Source of the DNA: Pseudomonas guineae
GTDB lineage: Bacteria > Pseudomonadota > Gammaproteobacteria > Pseudomonadales > Pseudomonadaceae
DNA: 64,000 nt
Assembly: GCF_900113745.1 (NCBI RefSeq)
Contig: NZ_FOQL01000007.1
Location: 57,617 to 121,616 of the forward strand
Direction of reading: 5' to 3'
The notes under the pieces were generated by a model, which saw only the letters and a list, made by a program, of their open reading frames with translations, did not search any database and had not been told where the DNA came from. Positions 44,874 to 53,279 of this stretch are shown piece after piece. Each line of letters opens with the position of its first letter. Positions within the stretch are counted from its first letter, which is position 1. The position numbers and the translations under genes are program-made.

Positions 44874-45212
44874 ATGCTTTACGTGAAGCGGGATACCTGG
44901 GGCAATCTGCAACAAGTTGAAGCAGCGCCTTTCGAAGGTATGGATGGCGAATTACAGGCTGACAGCCATGAGGCTCAAGCTTGGTATGCCAATCAGATAG
45001 CCGAAAGCAGCCTGCTTAAACTGGAACAGAGCGACCTGGACATGATCCGGGTGCTGGAAGATTTGATCACCGTGCTAATCCGCAAGGGTGTGGTGCGCAT
45101 TACCGATCTGCCGGAAGCGGCGCAGAGCAAGTTGGTCGGCCGGAGCAAGGCGCGGGATGCACTAGGCGGCTTGCATCGGTTGATTAATGACGATGAGTCA
45201 GAACTGATCTGA
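44874..45212 (+). CDS. Conserved Pseudomonas-type small cytoplasmic protein
   Basis: The protein has 112 residues (MLYVKRDTWGNLQQVEAAPFEG at the start; DLDMIRVLEDLITVLIRKG in the middle). It is acidic, soluble and helical, without motif or signal peptide. Similar proteins are often annotated as tryptophan synthase subunit beta like, but nothing here resembles TrpB. ACGAGGAG precedes the ATG, so it is a real gene. Function unknown. Confidence 0.75.
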   Translation: MLYVKRDTWGNLQQVEAAPFEGMDGELQADSHEAQAWYANQIAESSLLKLEQSDLDMIRVLEDLITVLIRKGVVRITDLPEAAQSKLVGRSKARDALGGLHRLINDDESELI

Positions 45213-45397
45213 CTCGGGCCAACAGCACAAGACCTTTACTGTTTCAACGCAACAAAAGCGCGCAGCAAAGCCCGCATTTATAGAGATAGTGGCTGCTAGC
45301 GCTAAGGTCTTAGCTCAGCAAATAGTGGCCCCACGCGCCGTTATTGCTCTTAGCGCGCAGTGCCTGAAACGCCCTTTCCTCTCCAGCCGTTCGACGA

Positions 45398-45838
45398 TCA
45401 GCGCTGCTGATCCCAGCCACGCCGCTCATCCCGGCGATGGTCTTCATCACGCTGCGCATCGTAACGCTGTTGGCGTGACTGTTGATGGCCGCGCGAATAG
45501 TCGTGATCACGATTGCCATCCCAGCCAGCACGCGGTTGTGTTACGCGGTAATCATGGCGTTTCTGATACCTACGCGCCTGGTAATCGCGTGGCTGCGGGG
45601 CCGGTGCGTAATAACGCGGCGGTTGACGATGATCATCATAGCGGCGTCCGTCATGGCGGTGGGTCTGGTAGCGCCGCGGCTGCGGAACCACATACACCGG
45701 ATAGCGCTGCACTTGGTAATAGGTGTTCGAATGCCCTCGATCATAACGGTGATTACCATAACCACTGCCGCCACCGTAGACCGCACAACTGCTTAGAGAC
45801 ATAAGCAACAACGCCAAGAGCATAGTTTTATAGGGCAT
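45398..45838 (-). CDS. Small His/Arg/Tyr-rich lipoprotein
   Basis: The protein has 146 residues. The ATG at 45838 has GGGAGG upstream and opens a lipoprotein signal ending LSSCAVYGG. The mature part is low-complexity and dominated by Arg, Tyr, His, Gln and Asp (for example YPVYVVPQPRRYQTHRHDG), so it is probably disordered and polar. It is divergent from the fap operon and shares its upstream region. The composition could suit metal or polymer binding; no family recognised. Confidence 0.65.
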   Translation of the reverse strand: MPYKTMLLALLLMSLSSCAVYGGGSGYGNHRYDRGHSNTYYQVQRYPVYVVPQPRRYQTHRHDGRRYDDHRQPPRYYAPAPQPRDYQARRYQKRHDYRVTQPRAGWDGNRDHDYSRGHQQSRQQRYDAQRDEDHRRDERRGWDQQR

Positions 45839-46484
45839 GGCGGCCTCCCTCGACCGCAGGTACAGCAACGACCGTTGTCGCCACCAAGGATTACTCCCGA
45901 AAGATCTGACAGCGACACAGGCGCTTTAGTGCGCTGACGGACAGCAAGTATCCGACCGATTGCTCGCTACTGATTGATCGAGTTGATGACCCAAGCAAGC
46001 CTCAGCTCAGTCGGCACATGTTGATTTGCGCTCCGCATGACATGAGCGGCTCAAACCCAGCGTCTCAATGACCGCTTTAGTCCCGCCTCATGCCCATAAG
46101 TACCTCTACACAGAGAGTGGGCATGCACTGGCTCAGACTCAGCGGCCATCCCCTGAAAACCCATCCAGCGTTACAGAGTAATCATCAGCACGTTCAAATT
46201 ATTTGAGCACACCAGAAACCTCGCAAAGTCAGGCATACCCGATGCTCAGGACATTACAGCGACTGCACGTTACCCGGCAGCCCAGCTGACACTTCAGCCT
46301 GCACCTGTTTCAGCACTGTTACACATTGCGACGCCCGCCAAGCAGGCTGCACCCGCGCAGTCATACAACTCTATGTTTTAAAGGCGTTTTTACTTGAAGC
46401 CCAAATCTCACGCGCTTTACACATGCGCGATAAAGCAGGTCTGGATAGTTACTATCTAATTGATATTAAAAGAAATTAATTTAG
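45839..46484. other. Long regulatory region between the lipoprotein and fapA
   Basis: About 650 nt without a convincing gene, AT-rich near the fap end (around 46440-46485). Such a long leader is expected if a sigma-54 activator binds enhancer sites at a distance. I did not find a clear long palindrome for it. No RNA gene was recognised. Confidence 0.5.
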
Positions 46485-46500
46485 TGGCATGTTCTCTGCG
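46485..46500 (+). promoter_or_regulatory. Sigma-54 (-24/-12) promoter candidate for fapABCDEF
   Basis: TGGCAT-GTTCT-CTGCG matches the TGGCAC-N5-TTGCA consensus, keeping the essential GG (46486-46487) and GC (46498-46499) separated by exactly 10 nt. It lies 46 nt before the fapA start, leaving about 35 nt of 5' leader. A sigma-54 activator gene lies at the other end of the operon. Confidence 0.72.
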
Positions 46501-46545
46501 TTGTCTATCGCCATGGATACAGCGCTTCACAGAGGGAACATAACC

Positions 46546-47004
46546 ATGAACAAGCAGTTCAGCAGCATCACATCCACAGGGTTGCTGGGCACCACACTGA
46601 TGGTGGTGTTACTGAACAATCCGGTGTACGCAGATAACGGCTTAATAATCCTCACTCGTGAGGTTCAACCACGAGCCGCCACCCGAACAGAACTAGTACC
46701 CGATCCCAATCCGCTAACTGTCCAGGCCAGCGGGCCACGCAATGCTGGCACCGAGCTTAGTGACAACGACTTTGCCCATATCAACACCGGCCTGTCGGTA
46801 TCCAACAGCGCACTGACAAGACAAACCAATAGCCTTTCATCGTCAAACAGCATGACGCAGTCAGGCGGTAATGGTGTGCCTGGGCTTGGTACCGCCATCG
46901 GAGGCAACGCCACCGGGAGCACAGCAGGTGGTCTCAGCGGGCGGGTCAACGGCGCCATACAAACGGGTTTGCGCCCCCTGCAAAAAATGAGCTTAGGACA
47001 ATGA
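46546..47004 (+). CDS. fapA: Functional amyloid accessory protein FapA
   Basis: The protein has 152 residues. A signal peptide ends near NPVYADNG. The mature part is short, Ser/Asn/Gly-rich and without Cys. FapA is a periplasmic chaperone-like factor that influences the FapB/FapC ratio in fibres. The ATG at 46546 has AGAGGGA upstream; the longer frame starts inside the promoter. First gene of the operon, 1 nt before fapB. Confidence 0.85.
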   Translation: MNKQFSSITSTGLLGTTLMVVLLNNPVYADNGLIILTREVQPRAATRTELVPDPNPLTVQASGPRNAGTELSDNDFAHINTGLSVSNSALTRQTNSLSSSNSMTQSGGNGVPGLGTAIGGNATGSTAGGLSGRVNGAIQTGLRPLQKMSLGQ

Positions 47005-47005
47005 C

Positions 47006-47596
47006 ATGCGCCAGCTAACGCTCTTTCTCGCAAGCGCCCTGTGCAGCCAATTATTGCTGGCCGAGCCGGCCATGCACGCCACTGCCAGCCTCGATCAAAG
47101 CGGCCAAAACCATCAGGGCGTACTGATGATTAATCAGGCTGCCGGCGATGACCAGCAGCAGGCCAACGCCCGCGCCCTAGCCATTGGCAGCGGTGCTAAT
47201 GCGCAAGCCACAGCAGCAATCAACGTGCGACAGAGCACTGACAACTTAGCGACCAACCCAGCTGGGATCATTGCCAGCGCCAGCATCGGCGGCAACTCAT
47301 TTGCCAACAGCCGCGGTGTTGTAGGTATCAATCAGGGCGCCGGTAGCAGCAACCAACAGATCAATGCCATGCGGATCGCCAGTGGTCTTCCGCAGGGGTT
47401 GGATGACAGTGCTCTGGCGCAACAAAGCGTCAGACCGTCAAGTATCTCAGGTGCAACAGAGCCGCTAAGCGGAGAGCGCATTGTCTCGATAGACGACAGC
47501 GCTTTTAGCAACAGCCGTGGCGTGGTCCAGTTGAACCAGAGCGCCGGAGTAGGCAATCGCAGCATCAATAGCCTCGGCATACGGATCACGGAATGA
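47006..47596 (+). CDS. fapB: Minor amyloid subunit FapB
   Basis: The protein has 196 residues. A signal peptide ends near LLLAEPAM. Three imperfect amyloid repeats share a G-V-x-x-x-N-Q-x-A-G pattern: QGVLMINQAAGDDQQQANA (about 36-54), RGVVGINQGAGSSNQQINA and RGVVQLNQSAGVGNRSIN. FapB is thought to nucleate FapC fibres. It is preceded by fapA and followed 42 nt later by fapC. Confidence 0.9.
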   Translation: MRQLTLFLASALCSQLLLAEPAMHATASLDQSGQNHQGVLMINQAAGDDQQQANARALAIGSGANAQATAAINVRQSTDNLATNPAGIIASASIGGNSFANSRGVVGINQGAGSSNQQINAMRIASGLPQGLDDSALAQQSVRPSSISGATEPLSGERIVSIDDSAFSNSRGVVQLNQSAGVGNRSINSLGIRITE

Positions 47597-47638
47597 CTCC
47601 GCGTATCCGCCAACACAACCGCGAATGGAGAAACAAAA

Positions 47639-48637
47639 ATGAAAGCTCAATTCATGCTCAAGCCACTGGCATTTGCATTGGCTGCCGTTCTGTCCGCAGG
47701 CGTCTATGCCGACCAGAGTGGTGATCGCAACAGAGGCCCTCAAAATGGCGGCAACGCCAGCATTGTTGATAGCCAGAACAACCATAACAACCTGGTGCGT
47801 AATGAAGGCACCGTGAACGACGCAAGTGTTGACGGCTCACTCGGCAACGCTTCAGGTAATGTCGGCGTCAACGTGGCAGCCGGCGACAACAACCAGCAAG
47901 CTAACGCTGGGGCCATTGCCGTGGCAGATGCGTACATGGTCTTCGGTGCAGCCGCCAGCGCCAATATCGATGTGGATCAAACCGCGCGTAACAATACGCT
48001 GCGCAATTTCAGCGTGCCTAATACCGCGTCGCTGAGCAATTCGGCTAACGGGGCCAGCGGTAACGTAGGCATCAACATCGCCGCCGGCAACTATAACCAG
48101 CAGAAAAATGACATGGCCATTGGCGTATCAGAAACCGCTTATGCAGCGAATGCCGGCGTGAATGTGAGCCAGGTGTCCAATGGTAACGTCACCAATAACA
48201 ATGCCACCTTGGACTACGGCTCAGTGGCTGTGAGCCTCAGCATGAATAATGTTGGCGGCTCCTATAGCGGGCAGTCTGACCAAATTGGCAACGTCTATCC
48301 GGATATCTGGACTGGCGACGCTCACCCGGCTGGCAGTCCAGACGGCCACTTTGACTTGGATACCGCCACTCAGGGTGGTTCTGACTTAAATGATGATGGC
48401 GGCGCCCTGGCCTTTAACGAGGCAGGCACACTCAGCCTGGAGGGCTCGGCCAGCGGATTTATTCCGGTTGTTGCCGGCTTCAATACCGCCGTGGTTAACA
48501 CCGCCAGCCTGACTAACTCGTTGAACGGTGCCAGCGGCAACGTTGGCGTCAACGTTGCCGCCGGTGGCGGCAACCAGCAGAGCAACTCGCTGGCTGTGGC
48601 AGTCGGTTGTACTGCTTGCGCGTCTAGCGGCGAATAA
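47639..48637 (+). CDS. fapC: Major functional amyloid subunit FapC
   Basis: The protein has 332 residues. A signal peptide ends at GVYADQSG. Three repeats carry the core GNVGVNVAAGDNNQQANA (about 73-90), GNVGINIAAGNYNQQKND (about 141-158) and GNVGVNVAAGGGNQQSNS (about 299-316), separated by linkers of about 33 and 124 residues; the second linker is rich in Gly, Asp and Ser. A conserved C-terminal CxxC (CTAC, 324-327) ends the protein. These repeats form the cross-beta core of biofilm fibres. GGAG precedes the ATG. Confidence 0.94.
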   Translation: MKAQFMLKPLAFALAAVLSAGVYADQSGDRNRGPQNGGNASIVDSQNNHNNLVRNEGTVNDASVDGSLGNASGNVGVNVAAGDNNQQANAGAIAVADAYMVFGAAASANIDVDQTARNNTLRNFSVPNTASLSNSANGASGNVGINIAAGNYNQQKNDMAIGVSETAYAANAGVNVSQVSNGNVTNNNATLDYGSVAVSLSMNNVGGSYSGQSDQIGNVYPDIWTGDAHPAGSPDGHFDLDTATQGGSDLNDDGGALAFNEAGTLSLEGSASGFIPVVAGFNTAVVNTASLTNSLNGASGNVGVNVAAGGGNQQSNSLAVAVGCTACASSGE

Positions 48638-48714
48638 GTAACGGGTAGCGCGGGGTGCCAGCAAGGGCCCTGCGCTTTTTGGCAGGCGTTTCAATAACCG
48701 GAGTGTTGCAACCC

Positions 48715-49416
48715 ATGTTCCGTTTTGCACCCGCCCTTATGCTCTGCTCTGCCCTCTGCAGTTTTTACCTGCAGCCGGCTACAGCCGCCCAGAATATGCC
48801 GCTCGCGGTATTACCAGGCGGTGGCATGGTGTTCAAACCGGTGCAAAGCATACGTGAGCGACGCTTCAGTGATTTAGTGGAACAAAAAACCGATTTCAGC
48901 TGCGGAGCAGCCTCCGTAGCGACCATTCTCAACCAGGCCTATGGCTGGGATTTGAGTGAAGAACAGGTCATCCACGGCATGCTCGCAGTGGCCGACGAAG
49001 AGCAAGTGCGCAGCAAGGGCTTCTCCATGCTGGACATGAAGAACTACGCCACCAGTTTGGGCATGCGTGCCCGCGGCTACCGCATCGACAGTAGCCAACT
49101 CAACAGTGTCAGCATCCCGGTGATCGTGCTGATTGAGGTTCGCGGCTACAAACATTTCGTGGTGATGCAGCGCACAGCCGATGATTCGGTGTACGTCGGT
49201 GACCCGGTGCTCGGCCACAAGAAAATGACCATGGCCGAGTTCACCAAGGGCTGGAACGGCATTGTCTTTGCGCTGATTGGCCCCGGCTATGACCGCAACA
49301 ATCCATTGCTTGACCCACCTGAGCCATTGACCGCCAGGAACCGTTTACCCGGCTACAAACTGGTCAACGATGCCGAACTCATGGAGTTCGGATTCATTCA
49401 GAGTGATTTTTTCTAG
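48715..49416 (+). CDS. fapD: Fap system C39-type cysteine protease FapD
   Basis: The protein has 233 residues. A signal peptide ends near PATAAQN. The C39 peptidase domain has Cys63 in DFSCGAASVATIL, His147 in YKHFVVM and Asp163 in VGDPVLG, the expected triad. FapD is needed for export or processing of Fap subunits. I use the ATG at 48715; in-frame GTG/TTG codons just upstream are possible. Confidence 0.92.
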   Translation: MFRFAPALMLCSALCSFYLQPATAAQNMPLAVLPGGGMVFKPVQSIRERRFSDLVEQKTDFSCGAASVATILNQAYGWDLSEEQVIHGMLAVADEEQVRSKGFSMLDMKNYATSLGMRARGYRIDSSQLNSVSIPVIVLIEVRGYKHFVVMQRTADDSVYVGDPVLGHKKMTMAEFTKGWNGIVFALIGPGYDRNNPLLDPPEPLTARNRLPGYKLVNDAELMEFGFIQSDFF

Positions 49417-49456
49417 CACACAGTGCACGCGGGCAAGAAGCCCTCGGGAGCCTGCA

Positions 49457-50185
49457 ATGAAACTCAAAATATGGATGCTTACCAGCCTGCTGTTACCGGC
49501 AATACCGGTTAGCGCATCGAATCTGTTTCAACCTATCGAAATCAGTGATGCCGAGATGGCCACTCTGCGCGGCCGCTACATTCTGCCCGAAGGCATCGTC
49601 AACTTTGGCGTAACCATGTCGACCTCATGGCGCAACAGCAGCGGCGCCACCATTGGTGCCCAGGTCAACCTGACGGTCAATAACCTGTCGGCCAATCTGA
49701 ACGTCACCCCACTGTATGCAACAGGCACTGGCAACCTGCCCGGCCAAGGTCTGGGCCAAGTCATTGGCGGACAGGGGCTTAACAACGTTCAGGGTATAGC
49801 CCAGAGCGTGCGTACGGCAGGCGATTACAACAATGGCGAGAACTACGTTGACGTCAACATCACTCGCAGCTCAGGGCAGCCCATCGCGACGACGGGACAA
49901 AGCTGGGGCGGCAACCAGCAGTTCAGTAACGACGCCGGGGCCGTGCAGGTATCTACAGCCAATGGCGGCCTGCAGATGCAGTTGCAAGCCAATCAGGGCC
50001 AGGGGGGCGCCAGCCAGTCAATCGGACGTGGTGGTATCAATCAGCAGGCCAATATCGGCGGCACCTTGAACCAGGTGCGCAACCTCACCTCACTGACCGT
50101 AGCCATGCAAGAAAATCCGGCGGCGCAGCAGCGCGCCTACTGCAACTTGAGCCAGTTAGGCGTCATGCCGCGCGTAGGTTATTAA
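49457..50185 (+). CDS. fapE: Fap fibre-associated protein FapE
   Basis: The protein has 242 residues. A signal peptide ends near PVSASNLF; the mature start QPIEISDAEMATLRGRYILP is typical of FapE. The remainder is Gly/Asn/Gln-rich with the motif NQQANIGGTLNQVRNLTSL and a single Cys near the C-terminus (RAYCNLSQLG). FapE is secreted and found in small amount with the fibres. GGGAG precedes the ATG. The fapF gene follows after 156 nt. Confidence 0.9.
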   Translation: MKLKIWMLTSLLLPAIPVSASNLFQPIEISDAEMATLRGRYILPEGIVNFGVTMSTSWRNSSGATIGAQVNLTVNNLSANLNVTPLYATGTGNLPGQGLGQVIGGQGLNNVQGIAQSVRTAGDYNNGENYVDVNITRSSGQPIATTGQSWGGNQQFSNDAGAVQVSTANGGLQMQLQANQGQGGASQSIGRGGINQQANIGGTLNQVRNLTSLTVAMQENPAAQQRAYCNLSQLGVMPRVGY

Positions 50186-50280
50186 GGGTCTGACCTAGGC
50201 GGGATTTCAAACGCAGTACTTTTTTGCAGAAGCGGCATGCCCGCGCCTGCAAGGCCCTCTCTCAAGACAATGTTTAGGCG

Positions 50281-50305
50281 CAGCCTAGGAAGTGCGTCTA
50301 GGCTG
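50281..50305 (+). promoter_or_regulatory. Hairpin in the fapE-fapF gap
   Basis: CAGCCTAG (50281-50288) pairs perfectly with CTAGGCTG (50298-50305) across 9 nt, ending 36 nt before the fapF start. It is the only long gap in the operon (156 nt). The hairpin may tune fapF translation or mark a processing site; no T-run follows. Confidence 0.45.
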
Positions 50306-50341
50306 GTCAAATAACAATCAAAAATGATAGGGAGTTACTCT

Positions 50342-51586
50342 ATGCGCTTACCCGCTTACCTGTTGATATTGCCCATAGTTACTGCAATCAACATAGCCAA
50401 TGCTGCCGAGGACAGCAGCGAAATAAGAGCCCTACGCTTAGAGATTGAAACCCTGCAGAAACGTTATGAGGCGCAGCAAAACGCACTGATGGTCCTTGAG
50501 CAACGTTTCCGCGCCGTCGAGGCGCGCGATCGGCAGCAAGCAGCCGCGCCGCAACGTAGCCTTGTCCAGTCTGGCCGCACCGTAGGCGGATCACCCTCGT
50601 CTTATGGCGCCTCGCTCAAGGATGATTCCAAGCCAGCAGAAAGCGTTGAAGACGTTTACCAGCAAGCCAGTGGCTTCTACGGTACTGGTGCGTTCAGCTT
50701 GGAAACCGGCCTCACCTACACCCACTACAACTCCAACCAACTGGCCCTTAACGGCTTTCTAGCGCTGGATGCGATCTTCCTCGGCAATATCAATATCGAC
50801 GAAATCAACTCTGACAGTTACACCATGGATGTGACCGGACGCTACAACCGGGGGCGCTGGCAGTACAGCATGAGTGTGCCGGTCAACTACCGCGAGTCGA
50901 CCTACTCCTCAGCGGGTGCTGGCGGCTCAACCGCCACCTTTAGCGAGCAGACCGTTACCGGCGACCCACGAATTGGTGACCTCACCTTTGGCGTGGCTTA
51001 CAAATTCCTCGACGAGGCTGATGGCTTACCCGACGGCGTGCTCAGTGTTGACGTGCGCGCCCCCACCGGCAAAGACCCCTATGGCATCAAACTGGTAGAG
51101 ACTTCAGGCAACGACAACCTGTTCGTACCCGAAGACCTGCCGACCGGCAATGGGGTGTGGGGCGTGACCACTGGCCTCTCGCTGGTCAAGACCTACGACC
51201 CGGCCATAGTCTTCGGCAATATCGGCTACACCTACAACCTTGAAGACAGCTTCGACGACATCAGCGCCCAACAGGGTGTGAAAGTGCCGGGCAAGGTGAA
51301 GTTGGGCAACACCATCAATTTCGGCTTAGGCGTGGCCTTCGCACTGAACGAGAAGATGAGCTTGGCCCTGTCTTTTTCTGAGCTGATCTCGCAGAAGAGC
51401 AAAATCAAACCTGACGGCGGTGATTGGCAATCGGTGGATAACAGCAATTACAACGCCGCCTACTTCAACGTCGGTATGACCTTCGCACCGACAGCCAATA
51501 TGAGCATCGTGCCAAACCTGTCGATTGGCCTGACCCCCGATGCCCCAGACTTCAGCTTTAGTATCAAATTCCCCTACTACTTCTAG
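50342..51586 (+). CDS. fapF: Amyloid secretion channel FapF
   Basis: The protein has about 414 residues. A signal peptide ends near NIANAAED. An N-terminal coiled coil (EIRALRLEIETLQKRYEAQQ and onward, about 22-65) precedes a linker and a 12-strand-type outer-membrane barrel ending in Phe (SIKFPYYF). FapF forms trimers whose coiled-coil gates the passage of FapB, FapC and FapE. The ATG at 50342 is preferred to one at 50324. Confidence 0.92.
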   Translation: MRLPAYLLILPIVTAINIANAAEDSSEIRALRLEIETLQKRYEAQQNALMVLEQRFRAVEARDRQQAAAPQRSLVQSGRTVGGSPSSYGASLKDDSKPAESVEDVYQQASGFYGTGAFSLETGLTYTHYNSNQLALNGFLALDAIFLGNINIDEINSDSYTMDVTGRYNRGRWQYSMSVPVNYRESTYSSAGAGGSTATFSEQTVTGDPRIGDLTFGVAYKFLDEADGLPDGVLSVDVRAPTGKDPYGIKLVETSGNDNLFVPEDLPTGNGVWGVTTGLSLVKTYDPAIVFGNIGYTYNLEDSFDDISAQQGVKVPGKVKLGNTINFGLGVAFALNEKMSLALSFSELISQKSKIKPDGGDWQSVDNSNYNAAYFNVGMTFAPTANMSIVPNLSIGLTPDAPDFSFSIKFPYYF

Positions 51587-51604
51587 GTCCCTTACTCCCT
51601 AGGC

Positions 51605-52942
51605 TTACCCTGCCCCGCTTAACTGGTGCTTGTGCAACAGGCGGTACAGGGTAGGCCTGGAGATACCCAAGGCACGTGCCGCCTGGCTGAGGTTCTGTGA
51701 ATGCTGCATGAGCGCATCACCAACGGCCTGGCGTTCGGCCCGCAGCTTGTAGTCTTCAAGGGTGCCCAGTAACGGTGGCCGCTTGATGACCCGCTCCAGG
51801 CCAATATCTTCGGCTTCGATCTGCTTGCCCTCCGCGATGACCAGCCCACGTCTGACCCTGTTAGCCAACTCACGCACATTACCGGGCCAATGGTGCGAGG
51901 CCATCGCCAGTAATGCCGCCTGACTGAAGCGCCGCGGGCGGCGACCCGCCTCCACACTGAACAGGCTGGCAAAGTGACTGGCCAGTTGCGGCACATCTTG
52001 TATGCGCTCGCGCAAAGGCGGTACATGCACCTGCAACACGTTCAGGCGGTAGTAGAGGTCTTCACGAAACGTACCTTTTGCAACAGCCTCTTCCAGGTTG
52101 ATGTGGGTCGCAGCAATCACCCGCACATTGACCGAAATCGATTTAGATCCGCCCACCCGCTCAATGGTCATTTCCTGCAGAAAGCGCAGCAGGTTGGCTT
52201 GCATCTCCATTGGCAGGTCGCCGATCTCATCCAGAAATAGCGTGCCACCATCGGCGGACTCGATGCGTCCGATCTTGCGCTGGTGAGCGCCGGTAAAAGC
52301 GCCCTTCTCATGACCGAAGAGCTCCGACTGAATTAGGTTTTCAGGGATTGCACCGCAGTTAATTGCCACCGAAGGCCTTTCGACGCGCGCCGAGGTTCGG
52401 TGCAGGCTGCGGGCGACCAGTTCCTTGCCTGTACCACTTTCACCGCGGATCAGCACTGGCGAATCGGTCGACCCGAGTTTTTCCATAAGCTTGCGCAAAC
52501 TACGAATCGACGCGCTTTCGCCCAGTAGCTCATGGCTCTCGTCAGCCAGGCATTTATCATTCTGCTCGCGCAAGTGCGCCATACCACAGGCCCGCCCCAA
52601 GGTGACGAGCAGCCGCTCCAGATCAACCGGCATCGTATGAAAATCAAAAAACCATTCACTGATGAAGTCGCACAACTTGGCCTTGGACATATCTTTGGCA
52701 CTGACCAATGCCACCCATTCGGCAACATTACTGGCGATCACCGCCTTGATTTCGTCCAGACGAGGCAACAATCCAGAGTGAAAACAGAGCATGCCAACCT
52801 GACAAGGATGCAAACCTGCATCAACCAATGACCGCGACTCAACCAGCCAACCGGCTGCGCGCAAACGTGGAAATAGGCCTCGACACTCCTCGCACGGCTC
52901 GATAACCAGCAGCCGACGAGGTTCAATTTCAACTGGGTGCAT
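51605..52942 (-). CDS. Sigma-54-dependent activator with VpsR-like N-terminus
   Basis: The protein has 445 residues. The N-terminal 115 residues resemble a receiver without phosphoacceptor: where Asp is expected the strand reads VGMLCFHSG, as in VpsR-like proteins. The AAA+ domain is complete: RGESGTGKELVA (Walker A, about 165), GAFTGA (sigma-54 contact), GGTLFLDEIGDLP (Walker B) and an arginine-finger region. A Fis-type helix-turn-helix ends it (NLSQAARALGISRPTLYRLLHKH, over 20). It is convergent with fapF, 18 nt away, and is the obvious candidate activator of the fap promoter. VpsR of Vibrio binds c-di-GMP; that this one does is inference. Confidence 0.87.
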   Translation of the reverse strand: MHPVEIEPRRLLVIEPCEECRGLFPRLRAAGWLVESRSLVDAGLHPCQVGMLCFHSGLLPRLDEIKAVIASNVAEWVALVSAKDMSKAKLCDFISEWFFDFHTMPVDLERLLVTLGRACGMAHLREQNDKCLADESHELLGESASIRSLRKLMEKLGSTDSPVLIRGESGTGKELVARSLHRTSARVERPSVAINCGAIPENLIQSELFGHEKGAFTGAHQRKIGRIESADGGTLFLDEIGDLPMEMQANLLRFLQEMTIERVGGSKSISVNVRVIAATHINLEEAVAKGTFREDLYYRLNVLQVHVPPLRERIQDVPQLASHFASLFSVEAGRRPRRFSQAALLAMASHHWPGNVRELANRVRRGLVIAEGKQIEAEDIGLERVIKRPPLLGTLEDYKLRAERQAVGDALMQHSQNLSQAARALGISRPTLYRLLHKHQLSGAG

Positions 52943-53279
52943 GAGAGCCTCACTTAATAGTCAAAAAACCAGCCAGCACCTAGGCCGATACATTAAAAGT
53001 AGCAATAAATTGACACCCATGAAGAAACGATTGGTATTAAATACTCAGACGGCTATTGCCTTTACCTCCCTGCAGAGGCGAAAACTCACCTTCGCGGGCT
53101 ATAAGCGGGCTGCCAGCACCGAGTTAACCTAGGAAGCGCTTTGTTCGTCAGCACTGGGAATATGATCAAGCGCAGCAAGCACCCTACCCGCGCCTAAATC
53201 AGCCAAAAGCGATGTTGTGGCAACAATGGCCGAGGCCGGGCGCTACAATGCGGTGAGTATTTAACCAGCAGAGCCTTAC
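52943..53279. other. Divergent intergenic region, sigma-54 activator / diguanylate cyclase
   Basis: This 337-nt AT-richer region separates the divergent activator and cyclase genes. A short plus-strand frame (52941-53132) lacks a ribosome-binding site and similarity, so I treat it as non-coding. No clear hairpin was found. Confidence 0.4.

Noticed and set aside
44874..45212. Tryptophan synthase beta-like label
   Set aside because: The 112-residue protein has no PLP-binding or TrpB motif; the common label appears to be propagated.
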